NCBI GenBank assembly: GCA_030655515.1
Contig: JAURVI010000008.1
Location: 1 to 57,809, forward strand
Direction: 5' to 3'
DNA from: Polaromonas sp.
GTDB lineage: Bacteria; Pseudomonadota; Gammaproteobacteria; Burkholderiales; Burkholderiaceae_C
DNA length: 57,809 nucleotides
Positions 33,278-42,277 of this stretch are shown here, piece by piece (positions within the stretch are counted from its first letter, which is position 1; each line of letters starts with the position of its first letter). Below the pieces are notes generated by a model. That model worked only from the letters and a program-made list of their open reading frames with translations. It was not told the DNA's origin and did not search any database. The position numbers were made by a program, and so were the translations under genes.

Positions 33278-33400
33278 GGCAATGCTGAATAAGTCTCCCC
33301 GTTCGGACTGAGCCTGTCGAAGTCCTTCGCAAGTTGTTGATTTGCAAGGGCAGCGTTTCGACAGGCTCAACGCGAACGGACTTATTCAGCGTAGCCTTAA
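33275..33400. mobile_element. MITE-like element, copy A
   Basis: A 126-base element bounded by TTAAGGC.../...GCCTTAA with inverted ends GCTGAATAAGTC. Inside is the REP-type sequence TTCGACAGGCTCA in both orientations around AAGTTGTTGATTTGCAAGGG. No coding sequence. The reverse-complement copy at 45619-45745 differs at about two positions. It overlaps the stop of the hotdog thioesterase gene and may act as a terminator. Confidence 0.8.
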
Positions 33401-33481
33401 TTTTCTTTGTCAAAACAGTCTTCGCCACTTTCTGACGTGCGTAAGAATCTCATAAATCGATAGCAGGTACCGGAGCCGCAG

Positions 33482-34498
33482 ATGCCAGAAAATCAGCAAA
33501 TCCTGTTGGACAGTCGTCCCAGCGGCGAAGCCAGCGTCAGCAACTTCAGGCGCGTCAGCAGCGCCACCCCGGCGCTGCAGGACGGTCAGGTGCTGGTGCG
33601 CCACCACTACCTGAGCCTGGACCCTTACATGCGCGGGCGCATGAACGATGCCAAGAGTTATGCCCCGCCGCAGGCCCTGGGCCAGGTCATGGGTGGCGGC
33701 ACGGCCGGTGAGGTGATCGAGTCGAAGAATTCGCAGTTTTCGGTGGGCGACCAGGTGGTCGGCATGGGTGGCTGGCAGCAGTACAGCGTGGTCGATGCGA
33801 ATCAGCCGGGTGTGCTGCGCAAGGTCGATAGCGCGCAGATTCCGCTGAGCGCCTACCTCGGCACGGTCGGCATGCCCGGCGTCACCGCCTGGTACGGCTT
33901 GACGAAAATTTGCGAACCCAGGGCCGGTGAAGCCGTGGTGGTCAGCGCCGCCAGCGGCGCGGTGGGCAGCGCCGTCGGGCAACTGGCCAAAGCGCGCGGC
34001 TGCCGTGCTGTCGGTCTGGCCGGCGGGCCGGACAAATGCAGGTATGTGGTCGAAGAACTGGGCTTGGACGCCTGCATCGACTACAAGGCGCATCCAGACG
34101 CCAGGTCGCTGTACAACGCGTTGAAGGAGTCCACGCCTGCTGGCGTGGACTGCTATTTTGAAAACGTCGGCGGCCGCATTCTGGACGCGGTGCTCAGCCG
34201 CATGAACGCCTTCGGCCGCATCGCCGTCTGCGGCATGATCGCCGGCTATGACGGCCAGCCGGTGCCGCTGGCCCAGCCGCAACTGATTCTGACCAACCGC
34301 CTGAAAATGCAGGGCTTCATCGTCAGCGAGCACATGGAAGACTGGCCCGCCGCGCTGACCGAGCTGGGTACGCTGGTGGCGACCGGCAAACTCAAGTTCC
34401 GCGAGTCGGTGGCGCAGGGCCTTGAATCGGCGCCGCAAGCTTTCATCGGGTTGCTAAAAGGCAAAAACTTCGGCAAGCAACTGGTCAAAATGATCTGA
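33482..34498 (+). CDS. Zinc-independent MDR NADP-dependent oxidoreductase
   Basis: A 338-residue medium-chain reductase of the leukotriene B4 dehydrogenase/CurA-like type. It has YLSLDPYMRGRM near residue 45, GDQVVGMGGWQQY, and the nucleotide-binding segment VVSAASGAVGSAVGQLAK, with GLAGGPDKCRYV following. The structural zinc cysteines of alcohol dehydrogenases are absent. Such enzymes reduce enones or 2-alkenals with NADPH. Start ATG 33482; only weak ribosome-binding sequence is visible. Confidence 0.92.
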   Translation: MPENQQILLDSRPSGEASVSNFRRVSSATPALQDGQVLVRHHYLSLDPYMRGRMNDAKSYAPPQALGQVMGGGTAGEVIESKNSQFSVGDQVVGMGGWQQYSVVDANQPGVLRKVDSAQIPLSAYLGTVGMPGVTAWYGLTKICEPRAGEAVVVSAASGAVGSAVGQLAKARGCRAVGLAGGPDKCRYVVEELGLDACIDYKAHPDARSLYNALKESTPAGVDCYFENVGGRILDAVLSRMNAFGRIAVCGMIAGYDGQPVPLAQPQLILTNRLKMQGFIVSEHMEDWPAALTELGTLVATGKLKFRESVAQGLESAPQAFIGLLKGKNFGKQLVKMI

Positions 34499-34541
34499 CG
34501 CGGCGGCGTGCCTTGCCCGCCCAGCCGCTGAAAGGAAAACC

Positions 34542-36203
34542 ATGAACACCACGCATGACGTCTTCAACCAGCCGCAGCCGCTGGTCGATTACAACCTGTT
34601 CGAGACCAACCGGGCCTTGCGCGACGCTTTGACATTCAACGCGCCGGAGTTGGACACGGCGGCGCTGGCGACGCTGGGGGCGACGCTGGGCCGCGCCGAC
34701 ATGCAAACCCATGCGCGCCTGGCCAACACCCAAACGCCGCAGTTGCACAGCCACGACCGTTTTGGCCAGCGCGTGGATCAGGTCGAGTTTCATCCGAGCT
34801 ACCACGCGTTGATGGCGCTCGCCACCAGCGCGGGCCTGCATGGCACCCCTTGGGGAAGCCCTCACCCCCTCCCGAAGGGTGGGGTTTCTTCACCGCACGT
34901 CCAGCGCGCCGCAGGTTTCATGCTCTTTACCGAGCTGGAGCCTTCCATCCTGTGCCCGATTTCGATGACCTACGCCGTCACGCCGGCGCTGCGCAGCAAT
35001 GCGGCCATTCATGCCGACTGGGCGCCCAAACTCACGAGCCGTGCCTACGACCCGGCACTCAAGCTGTTTTCCCAAAAAACCGGCGTGACCATGGGCATGG
35101 GCATGACCGAAAAGCAGGGCGGCTCCGACGTGCGGACCAACACAACACAAGCCACGGCGGATGGTTCCGACGCCTGGGGCCAGCGCTTTCGCCTGGTGGG
35201 GCACAAGTGGTTTTTATCGGCGCCCATGTGCGATGCATTCTTGGTGCTGGCCCAGAGCCGGTCCGGCCTGAGCTGCTTTTTCATGCCGCGGGTGCTGCCC
35301 GACGGTAGCCTCAACGCGATCCGCATCCAGCGCCTCAAGGACAAGCTGGGTAACAAAGCGAACGCCAGTTCCGAAGTCGAGTTCGAGCACGCCACCGCCT
35401 GGCTGGTCGGCGAGGAGGGACGGGGCGTGCCTCAAATCCTTGAGATGGGCAGCATGACGCGGCTCGATTGCGCCCTGGGAACGAGCGGGCTGATGCGTCA
35501 GGCGCTGAGCCTGGCACTGCATCACACCTCACAGCGGCAGGCCTTCGGCAAGCGCTTGATCGAGCAGCCGCTGATGCGCAATGTGCTGGCCGATCTGGCG
35601 CTGGAGTCCGAGGCGGCAACCGCGCTGGCCCTGCGGCTGGCACGGGCGGTTGACCGCGCAGGCGACGCCCGCGAGGCCGTCATGGCCCGACTGCTCACGC
35701 CGATTGCCAAGTTCTGGATCTGCAAGCGCGGCAGCCATTTTTCGCAGGAAGCGATGGAATGCCTGGGCGGCAACGGCTACGTGGAGGAGGGCGGCGAGGG
35801 CATCATGGCCCGCATCTACCGAGAAATGCCGGTCAATTCCATCTGGGAGGGCGCCGGCAACATCATGGCGCTGGACCTGCTGCGCGCCTTGCGCCGCGCC
35901 GATGCCGCCGCCGCGCTGGCGCAGGAACTGGCGCCGGCCCGGGGCGCCCATGCGGCGCTGGACCGTCTGGCCGCCGCACTGCCCAGCCGGGTGGACGCGA
36001 TGGTCACCGAGATGGAGGCGCGCCGTCTGGCGCAGGATGTCGCCCTGGCGGTGCAGGCGGCACTGCTGTTCCAGACCGCGCCAGCGGCCGTGTTTGCCGC
36101 CTTCTGTGATTCCCGCCTGGGGGATCACTGGGGCCAAGCTTTTGGCACCTTGGGCGGGGCGCTTGATTTTGACGCCATCATCAGCCGCGCCATGCCGCAG
36201 TAA
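34542..36203 (+). CDS. AidB-like acyl-CoA dehydrogenase
   Basis: A 553-residue FAD enzyme of the AidB/isovaleryl-CoA dehydrogenase type. The start NTTHDVFNQPQPLVDYNLFE is typical. The dehydrogenase core has GMGMTEKQGGSDVRTNTT, HKWFLSAPMCDAFLVLAQ, and the C-terminal GGNGYVEEGG...PVNSIWEGAGNIMALD. AidB proteins bind DNA and protect against alkylation in E. coli; whether this one does is unknown. Start ATG 34542 with GAAAGG. Residues about 105-116 (SPHPLPKGGVSS) come from a small in-frame repeat at 34859-34888. Confidence 0.92.
   Translation: MNTTHDVFNQPQPLVDYNLFETNRALRDALTFNAPELDTAALATLGATLGRADMQTHARLANTQTPQLHSHDRFGQRVDQVEFHPSYHALMALATSAGLHGTPWGSPHPLPKGGVSSPHVQRAAGFMLFTELEPSILCPISMTYAVTPALRSNAAIHADWAPKLTSRAYDPALKLFSQKTGVTMGMGMTEKQGGSDVRTNTTQATADGSDAWGQRFRLVGHKWFLSAPMCDAFLVLAQSRSGLSCFFMPRVLPDGSLNAIRIQRLKDKLGNKANASSEVEFEHATAWLVGEEGRGVPQILEMGSMTRLDCALGTSGLMRQALSLALHHTSQRQAFGKRLIEQPLMRNVLADLALESEAATALALRLARAVDRAGDAREAVMARLLTPIAKFWICKRGSHFSQEAMECLGGNGYVEEGGEGIMARIYREMPVNSIWEGAGNIMALDLLRALRRADAAAALAQELAPARGAHAALDRLAAALPSRVDAMVTEMEARRLAQDVALAVQAALLFQTAPAAVFAAFCDSRLGDHWGQAFGTLGGALDFDAIISRAMPQ
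34859..34888. repeat. CCCTCACCCCCTCCC-type repeat inside the acyl-CoA dehydrogenase gene
   Basis: CCCTCACCCCCTCCCGAAGG followed by GTGGGGTTTC is a short inverted element similar in type to the one in purL. It is in frame and adds a loop between the HPSYHALMALATSAGL helix and the AAGFMLFTELEPS segment. Confidence 0.55.
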
Positions 36204-36282
36204 ACCTCGGCCCTGGCACGGCAAACCGGGCGCCTGCAAGGTTTTGCCGCTTTGCGGCGCAAACAGTCGTCCGGTTCCCGGC

Positions 36283-36298
36283 TTGCCACGTGTGGCAA
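36283..36298. promoter_or_regulatory. Palindrome TTGCCACGTGTGGCAA before tex
   Basis: Seven-base arms with a two-base centre lie 50 bases before the tex start and are followed by CCCCCTTTTTT. This can be read as a weak terminator of the upstream gene or as an operator for tex. A second small hairpin GCCGC-TTT-GCGGC lies at about 36246-36258. Confidence 0.4.
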
Positions 36299-36346
36299 AC
36301 TGCCCCCTTTTTTGTTTCACATTCCATCAGCGTCATTTCGAAAAGC

Positions 36347-38689
36347 ATGCAGAAAATCATCCGCCAGATCGCGGCAGAAATCCGGGTTCAGGAACATCAG
36401 ATCAAAACTGCGGTCGAGCTGCTTGACGGCGGGGCCACTGTGCCGTTTATCGCGCGTTACCGCAAGGAAGTCACCGGCGGGCTGGACGATATTCAGTTGC
36501 GCGAGCTGGCGTTCCGTCTGGGTTACCTGCGCGAGTTGCAGGAACGGCGCGAGGCGGTACTCAAAAGCATTGACGAGCAGGGCAAGCTCACGCCCGAGCT
36601 GATTGCAGCCATTGCCGCCGCACCGACCAAACAGGCGCTGGAAGACCTGTATTTGCCCTTCAGGCAAAAACGCCGCACCAGGGGCCAGGTGGCGCGCGAA
36701 GCCGGCATCGAGCCGCTGGCCGACAAACTGTTTGCCGACCCGACCCTGGCGCCCGCTGACGAGGCCGTGGTTTTTGTGAAAGCCGAAAAGAGTGAAACTG
36801 GCGACGACTTCACCACCGTGCAGGCCGTGCTCGACGGCGTGCGCGACATCCTGAGCGAGCGTTGGGCCGAGGATGCCGCGCTGCTGCAATGGCTGCGGCA
36901 GTGGTTGTGGAGCGAAGGCCTGTTTTCGTCAAAACTGGTCAGCGGCAAGGATGAAAACAATCTGGACAACGCCAAGTTCCGCGATTACTTCGACTACGAC
37001 GAGCCGATTTGCCGCGTGCCATCGCACCGCGCCCTGGCGGTGTTCCGCGGGCGCGGCCTGGAGATGCTGGACGCCAAGCTGGTGCTGCCCGAGCAGTCGG
37101 AGCCCGGCAAACCCAGCATTGCCGAAGGAAAAATTGCGCTGCACCTGGGTTGGAGCCACAAGGGCAGGGCGGCCGACGACCTGCTCCGAAAATGTGTGGC
37201 CTGGACCTGGCGCGTCAAGCTCAGCCTGTCGATAGAGCGCGACCTGTTCAGCCGCCTGCGCGAAGAGGCCGAGAAAGTGGCGATCAAGGTTTTTGCCGAC
37301 AACCTGCGCGACCTGCTGCTGGCCGCACCGGCCGGCCCGCGCGTGGTGATGGGACTGGACCCGGGCATACGCACCGGCGTCAAGGTGGCGGTGGTCGATG
37401 CCACGGGCAAGCTGGTCGAAACCGCCACCGTCTTCCCGCACGAGCCGCGCAGGGACTGGGACGGCTCGCTGCACACCCTGGGCAAACTTTGCGAAAAACA
37501 CGGCGTCAACCTGATTGCCATCGGCAACGGAACGGCCAGCCGCGAGACCGACAGGCTGGCCGCCGACCTGATGAAACGCATGGACGGCATGCAGCGCGTC
37601 GTGGTCAGCGAAGCCGGCGCTTCGGTCTACTCGGCCAGCGAATTCGCGTCGCAGGAAATGCCCGACGTGGACGTGAGCCTGCGCGGCGCGGCCAGCATTG
37701 CGCGCCGCCTGCAGGACCCGCTGGCCGAACTCGTCAAGATCGACCCGAAATCGATAGGCGTCGGCCAGTACCAGCACGACGTGAACCAGAGCGACCTGGC
37801 GCGCAGCCTGGACGCCGTGGTCGAAGACTGCGTGAACAGCGTCGGCGTGGACCTGAACACCGCCAGCGTGCCGCTGCTGGCGCGTGTGTCGGGCCTGAGT
37901 CAGACAGTCGCCAAGGCGGTGGTACGCTGGCGCGACGCCAACGGCGCGTTTGCCAGCCGCGCCGACCTGCTCAAGGTGACGGGCTTGGGCGCCAAAACCT
38001 TCGAGCAGAGCGCCGGTTTTTTGCGCCTGCGCGGGGGCAGCAACCCGCTGGACATGACCGGCGTGCATCCAGAAACCTACCCGGTGATCGAAAAAATCAT
38101 GGCCCACACCGGCAAACCCGTGGCCGAGCTGATGGGCCGCGCCGAGATGCTCAAAACCCTCAAGCCCGAACTGTTTGTCAATGAACGGTTCGGCGTGATC
38201 ACCGTCAAGGACATCCTGACCGAGCTGGAAAAGCCGGGCCGCGACCCGCGCCCCGATTTCAAGGTCGCGCGCTTCAACGACGGTGTCGACGCCATCCAGG
38301 ACTTGAAGGAAGGCATGACGCTGGAAGGCACGGTCAGCAACGTCGCGGTCTTTGGCGCGTTTGTCGATATCGGCGTGCATCAGGACGGCCTGGTGCATGT
38401 GAGCCAGCTCGCCGACAAATTTGTCAACGACGCGCGCGAGGTGGTGAAAACCGGCGACATCGTCACCGTGCGGGTCACCGAGGTCGATGTCGCGCGCAAA
38501 CGCATCGCCTTGAGCATGAAGAAGCTGGGCGAACCGGGCGCGCGCCGCGATGCGCCGCGCGAGAACCGCTTCGAAGGCAGCCAATACGCACCGGGCCGGC
38601 CCTCCCAGCGGCAGGGTGGCAGCCCTCAGGCGCCAGGCAACACCGCAATGGCCTCGGCGTTTGGCAAATTGGCGAGACTGAAACGATAA
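36347..38689 (+). CDS. tex: Tex family RNA-binding transcription accessory protein
   Basis: A 780-residue protein that binds RNA and affects transcription or RNA turnover. It starts at ATG 36347 (MQKIIRQIAAEI). Seen in order: the N-terminal HTH region with VPFIARYRKEVTGGLDD, an YqgF-like RNase H fold beginning VMGLDPGIRTGVKVAVVDA, helix-hairpin-helix motifs (NTASVPLLARVSGLSQTVAK), and a C-terminal S1 domain (EGMTLEGTVSNVAVFGAFVD and GLVHVSQLADKFV). Length and order are normal. It converges with the RT-Cas1 gene, with a terminator between. Confidence 0.96.
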   Translation: MQKIIRQIAAEIRVQEHQIKTAVELLDGGATVPFIARYRKEVTGGLDDIQLRELAFRLGYLRELQERREAVLKSIDEQGKLTPELIAAIAAAPTKQALEDLYLPFRQKRRTRGQVAREAGIEPLADKLFADPTLAPADEAVVFVKAEKSETGDDFTTVQAVLDGVRDILSERWAEDAALLQWLRQWLWSEGLFSSKLVSGKDENNLDNAKFRDYFDYDEPICRVPSHRALAVFRGRGLEMLDAKLVLPEQSEPGKPSIAEGKIALHLGWSHKGRAADDLLRKCVAWTWRVKLSLSIERDLFSRLREEAEKVAIKVFADNLRDLLLAAPAGPRVVMGLDPGIRTGVKVAVVDATGKLVETATVFPHEPRRDWDGSLHTLGKLCEKHGVNLIAIGNGTASRETDRLAADLMKRMDGMQRVVVSEAGASVYSASEFASQEMPDVDVSLRGAASIARRLQDPLAELVKIDPKSIGVGQYQHDVNQSDLARSLDAVVEDCVNSVGVDLNTASVPLLARVSGLSQTVAKAVVRWRDANGAFASRADLLKVTGLGAKTFEQSAGFLRLRGGSNPLDMTGVHPETYPVIEKIMAHTGKPVAELMGRAEMLKTLKPELFVNERFGVITVKDILTELEKPGRDPRPDFKVARFNDGVDAIQDLKEGMTLEGTVSNVAVFGAFVDIGVHQDGLVHVSQLADKFVNDAREVVKTGDIVTVRVTEVDVARKRIALSMKKLGEPGARRDAPRENRFEGSQYAPGRPSQRQGGSPQAPGNTAMASAFGKLARLKR

Positions 38690-38692
38690 TCA

Positions 38693-38710
38693 AAAACTGA
38701 TGTCAGTTTT
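38693..38710. terminator. Intrinsic terminator between tex and RT-cas1
   Basis: AAAACTG and CAGTTTT pair as a seven-base stem with a four-base loop. The T-run on either strand makes it bidirectional. Confidence 0.65.
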
Positions 38711-38761
38711 AAAGATATTGACTTCATTTTTTCTCGGGGCATGTTCCACTGTGATTACCGG

Positions 38762-41700
38762 TTACCATCGAAATCTGAAGGCTCGGTAATCATCCTTTCC
38801 AAGATAGGCGTTTTGCAGGCTCGTGACCTGCAGTTCGAGGATGTCGGACGGTGCGCGTGCCCTGCCGCGCCAGCGCACCTCGCGATGCCATTGCTTGTGG
38901 AAGGCATGAACGAGTTTATGGCGGGAAGCAGCGCGTAAGCGCCCCTCTTTATCAAGCTCGAGGGCGAAGCCTCGACCCAGCATGCCAAGTACGAGCCGGT
39001 CCCCGAATGGTGCGCGAAACTCTTCGATCAGGTCGAACACGAGACTCCCCTGATCGCGCTCCGTGCCGTGAATGATTCCGAAGTAGGGATCCAGGCCAGC
39101 ACGTATGACCGCTCGCCAGACTTCACCGTACAGCATGCCGTAGATATAGTTGAGCGCGCTATTGACGGGGTCTGTCGCATGACGTGTATGGCGCCCGGGA
39201 AACGATAATTCGCCGGGGATGAGGATGGCGAACGAGGACCAATACTTCGCCGCCGCACGGCCTTCGTGCCCCATGGCCGAGGCGCGTGCGGCCACGGCGG
39301 ACGGATCAAGGCCATCGAGCGTTTCGGCGATGCCGCGGATGCCATCGGCGCATCGTGTGAGCTCGCTATAGGCCGCATCGTTCGTGCGCTTGCGATAGCG
39401 GGCGAAATACTTCAAAACGGAAGCTTGGTTGGCGACCTTGGCGGCAAGCATGCTCAAACCGACCTTTAGGATATCCGGATCGTTCCTGCGCAAGACTTGC
39501 TGTTGCCTCAGATTCGACCGGGTGGTCTGGACAGGCAAAGCAATGGCCGCCGGTATCCCCACCAGGGGGGTGAAGACAACTGGAATGTCTTTTTCGCACA
39601 GGCGCATCGTCAGGTCGGCCGAGAGGCCAATCCCCTTGCCTTCCAGGTACACCATTGTCAGTTCGGCAATCGCCATGCGGAATATCTCATTCTTTCGCCG
39701 TCGTACCACCAGGTTGTCTCCGTTTACGGTGACAAAACAGCCGCTCGTCATAACGTGCAATCGCCCGTCGATGACCAGGACATCCGGGTCGGTCACTTGA
39801 TCCGTCAACTGATCGGTGTTCGTACGGTTTGAACTTGAGCGTGGTTCACCGGACGGAGGAGAGGCGTTTGGCAGGCCCGAAGTTCGACTCATCTGATCTG
39901 TCGCGAACTCGTCGGCAAGGTGCGAGGGGCGATCCAGCGGGTAGGCACCAGTCAGGATGGCGACTTCGGCAACGGTTCGGGCCTGGCGCGTGACGACATC
40001 CATATCGGGCAGGAACTTCTCGCGCGACTCCCACGCCAGATCAATTCCGGGAGCCGTCGCAAACCGCTGACTGGCCAGGGCGTCGACAGCGGCATCCATC
40101 TCTGCCAGTTGCGCCCGAATGACTGGTGCATTGTCGATCAAGAAATAATTTCGGAAGCCCCGGATCAGCGCATTCATACCCATGACGGCGTGGTATTTCT
40201 CCATCGATGTTGACTGGGGGATGGCGATGGTTTCAACAAGCTTGCCGACAGTTTGCACGGTACGATCCATTTTGTCCTGCGGTAGACGAACGTCCGACAA
40301 GCCAATCTGAAAGCCAAGAAACCCAATCCCCTCTTCTACGCGGCAATAGTGTGTCTTTGCCGGTTTGAGGGCCAGCCGCAGAACACCCTGGAGAAATTCG
40401 CCCATCAGGCGCAGCGCAGCCTGCGCCTCGGCTTCTGAATTGCAGAGTACGACGTAGTCGTCGGCGTATCGTACAAACGTGGTGCCGGTTTTCTCGAATT
40501 CCTTGTCCAGTGGATCGAGATAGATGTTGGCCAATAGTGGAGAAATTGCCTCGCCTTGTGGTACGCCCAACTCGGAAGGGATGACGTCCATGAAGTCGAT
40601 GACGTCCGCCACCAGCCAATGCCGGATCAATTGAATCAGGTCGCGGTCTCCGATCACGTCGCCAACCAGTCTAAGGACGATTTCATGGTCGATGCTATCG
40701 AAGCACTTGCGAATGTCAGCGGTGACGGCCCATTGCTTACCTGAATAGATCGCGGAACGCGCCAGAGCGACGGCGTGATGGGCACCGCGACCTGGCCGGT
40801 AGGCAAAGCTCGACGGGCTGAATCGCGCATCAAACAACGGCTCGATGAGATGCAGGCAAGCCGCCTGCACCACGCGGTCGCGAACGCAGGCGATCTTGAG
40901 GGTTCGATAGTCCCCGTCAGGCTTGGGTATGCGCGCGGTTCGCAGTGGACGGCAACGGTAGAGGCCTTCGGCGAGTTCCTCGACCAGATGCTGGAGTTCG
41001 ACATCCAGCATGGTGCCGAACTGCTCAATCGTGATGCGATCATGGCCGTGGGAGTATTTATTGTGTCCCTTGACGCGAAACCAGCCGGCGTACAGGGCTT
41101 CCTTCGTGCATAGCTTGCGGTACAGGTCGGCGTTCTGCGGAGCCTGTGAGTCGTTACTCGCAAGGGCAGTCGAGAACTGCTTTACCGGCGACAAGCGCAG
41201 CCGTTTTAGTGCTTGCCGACGAAAGCCCTGGGACAAAGAGCCGCTGGCTTCAGGAGGCCGCACAAGTGCGGTCACCGCTTTATGGTTGGCACCGGATCGC
41301 ACCCAGACTTGTCCGGACTGCAAATCCCGCAGGCGATTGCGCTCGGCGTCGTCGAGCCACCCTGTTTTGATTGTGGCAGGTAAATCGCCGATATCTCCGA
41401 CGATCCAACAGTCGGCATTGGCTTCGAGCCAGTGTCGCGCTGGCGCGGGTAGCGGATGCGCGGCGGAAAATGAGAACAGCCCGACATGTTTGGCGTCCAC
41501 CTCGCCGGCCGCCAGCGGCAGTGGGCAGGCAGTCGGAAAACCGTACATAAGGATGGGCGAATGCCGAATCGCTTCGCCCTGTGGTTTGTCGCCGTTACGG
41601 GAAAGCAGCGCATCCATAAGCGCCGCATCGACCATCCATGAAACCACCTGATGCTCCAATCGCTCGAAATGCGAACCTGGCATTTCGATCCATACTGTTC

Positions 41701-42277
41701 CTCCGAGCGTCAAAGCGTGGCTCAAGTCGACGCAATTATTTCCTTCCGAGAGACTCCATACGGCGGGAAACCGCAAGGTCCAATCCAGCAGTTCGATCAG
41801 GCGATCGAATTCGCCCGAAAGGCTTTGGTTGCGGCGTAGCAGATGCGATGTCTCGGGGCGGCGAAGACTGCGAACCAAAGCAGCCAGCCCAACGCTTCCC
41901 TGGTCCGCAAGGTGATACGCCAAGTCAACGACGGCGTCTATCGTCGGCCCTGAAACAGGTGCAGCGACATGTTGGACGCAACTTTCGAGAAATCCACGCA
42001 AAGCGGATTTCATCCCCGGTGAACGCCTGAAGCGAAACAAAGCGGTGGGCCGCCGCCGGTTGGCAAGATCGCACCAGAGCAGCGGCCCTTTGTGCAGATT
42101 ACCTTTGTTTTTCTCAGTCAACAAGGACGCGAGACTACCCTGATAGTCCACGACGACAAGTGACTGTCCCCGCTCCTTGGCGTGCAGAATCCGGCGCAAC
42201 GCGAGGCCGGCGGCGTTTACAACGCGCCCAAGGATCAGCAGCGGCCGCGGCCCCTCACGGTGGGCACTGGTTTTCAT
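38762..42277 (-). CDS. cas1: ATPase-like/reverse transcriptase/Cas1 fusion protein
   Basis: Proposed start ATG 42277, overlapping the upstream gene by 23 bases; 1171 residues. Residues 1-345 follow a HerA/TraG-type P-loop ATPase pattern: LLILGRVVNAAGLALRRI where Walker A would lie, LVVVDYQGSL (the DPKGE-like strand), TVWIEMPG, LMYGFPTACPLP where Walker B would lie, and LQSGQVWVRSG. The Walker Lys and acidic Walker B are missing. Residues 430-730 are a group II intron-like reverse transcriptase: IPKPDGDYR, ADIRKCFDSID with Asp521, GVPQGEAISPLLANI, and YADD 604-607. Residues 832-1171 are Cas1: Glu1005 in GHEGRAAAKYW, His1070 in IIHGTERDQGSLVFD, then Asp1082 and Glu1085. RT and Cas1 sites are intact. 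RT-Cas1 proteins can take spacers from RNA. GC is lower than in neighbours. No cas2, array or effector is visible nearby. Confidence 0.9.
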   Translation of the reverse strand: MKTSAHREGPRPLLILGRVVNAAGLALRRILHAKERGQSLVVVDYQGSLASLLTEKNKGNLHKGPLLWCDLANRRRPTALFRFRRSPGMKSALRGFLESCVQHVAAPVSGPTIDAVVDLAYHLADQGSVGLAALVRSLRRPETSHLLRRNQSLSGEFDRLIELLDWTLRFPAVWSLSEGNNCVDLSHALTLGGTVWIEMPGSHFERLEHQVVSWMVDAALMDALLSRNGDKPQGEAIRHSPILMYGFPTACPLPLAAGEVDAKHVGLFSFSAAHPLPAPARHWLEANADCWIVGDIGDLPATIKTGWLDDAERNRLRDLQSGQVWVRSGANHKAVTALVRPPEASGSLSQGFRRQALKRLRLSPVKQFSTALASNDSQAPQNADLYRKLCTKEALYAGWFRVKGHNKYSHGHDRITIEQFGTMLDVELQHLVEELAEGLYRCRPLRTARIPKPDGDYRTLKIACVRDRVVQAACLHLIEPLFDARFSPSSFAYRPGRGAHHAVALARSAIYSGKQWAVTADIRKCFDSIDHEIVLRLVGDVIGDRDLIQLIRHWLVADVIDFMDVIPSELGVPQGEAISPLLANIYLDPLDKEFEKTGTTFVRYADDYVVLCNSEAEAQAALRLMGEFLQGVLRLALKPAKTHYCRVEEGIGFLGFQIGLSDVRLPQDKMDRTVQTVGKLVETIAIPQSTSMEKYHAVMGMNALIRGFRNYFLIDNAPVIRAQLAEMDAAVDALASQRFATAPGIDLAWESREKFLPDMDVVTRQARTVAEVAILTGAYPLDRPSHLADEFATDQMSRTSGLPNASPPSGEPRSSSNRTNTDQLTDQVTDPDVLVIDGRLHVMTSGCFVTVNGDNLVVRRRKNEIFRMAIAELTMVYLEGKGIGLSADLTMRLCEKDIPVVFTPLVGIPAAIALPVQTTRSNLRQQQVLRRNDPDILKVGLSMLAAKVANQASVLKYFARYRKRTNDAAYSELTRCADGIRGIAETLDGLDPSAVAARASAMGHEGRAAAKYWSSFAILIPGELSFPGRHTRHATDPVNSALNYIYGMLYGEVWRAVIRAGLDPYFGIIHGTERDQGSLVFDLIEEFRAPFGDRLVLGMLGRGFALELDKEGRLRAASRHKLVHAFHKQWHREVRWRGRARAPSDILELQVTSLQNAYLGKDDYRAFRFRW

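Noticed and set aside
36283..36298. TTGCCACGTGTGGCAA as a certain intrinsic terminator
   Set aside because: The loop would be only two to four bases and the T-run begins 11 bases later, so it is kept only as a possible regulatory palindrome.
38762..42277. Group II intron maturase as the identity of the reverse transcriptase
   Set aside because: The chain continues into a full Cas1 with its catalytic residues, there is no maturase X/endonuclease domain, and I see no intron domain V-like RNA structure next to it.
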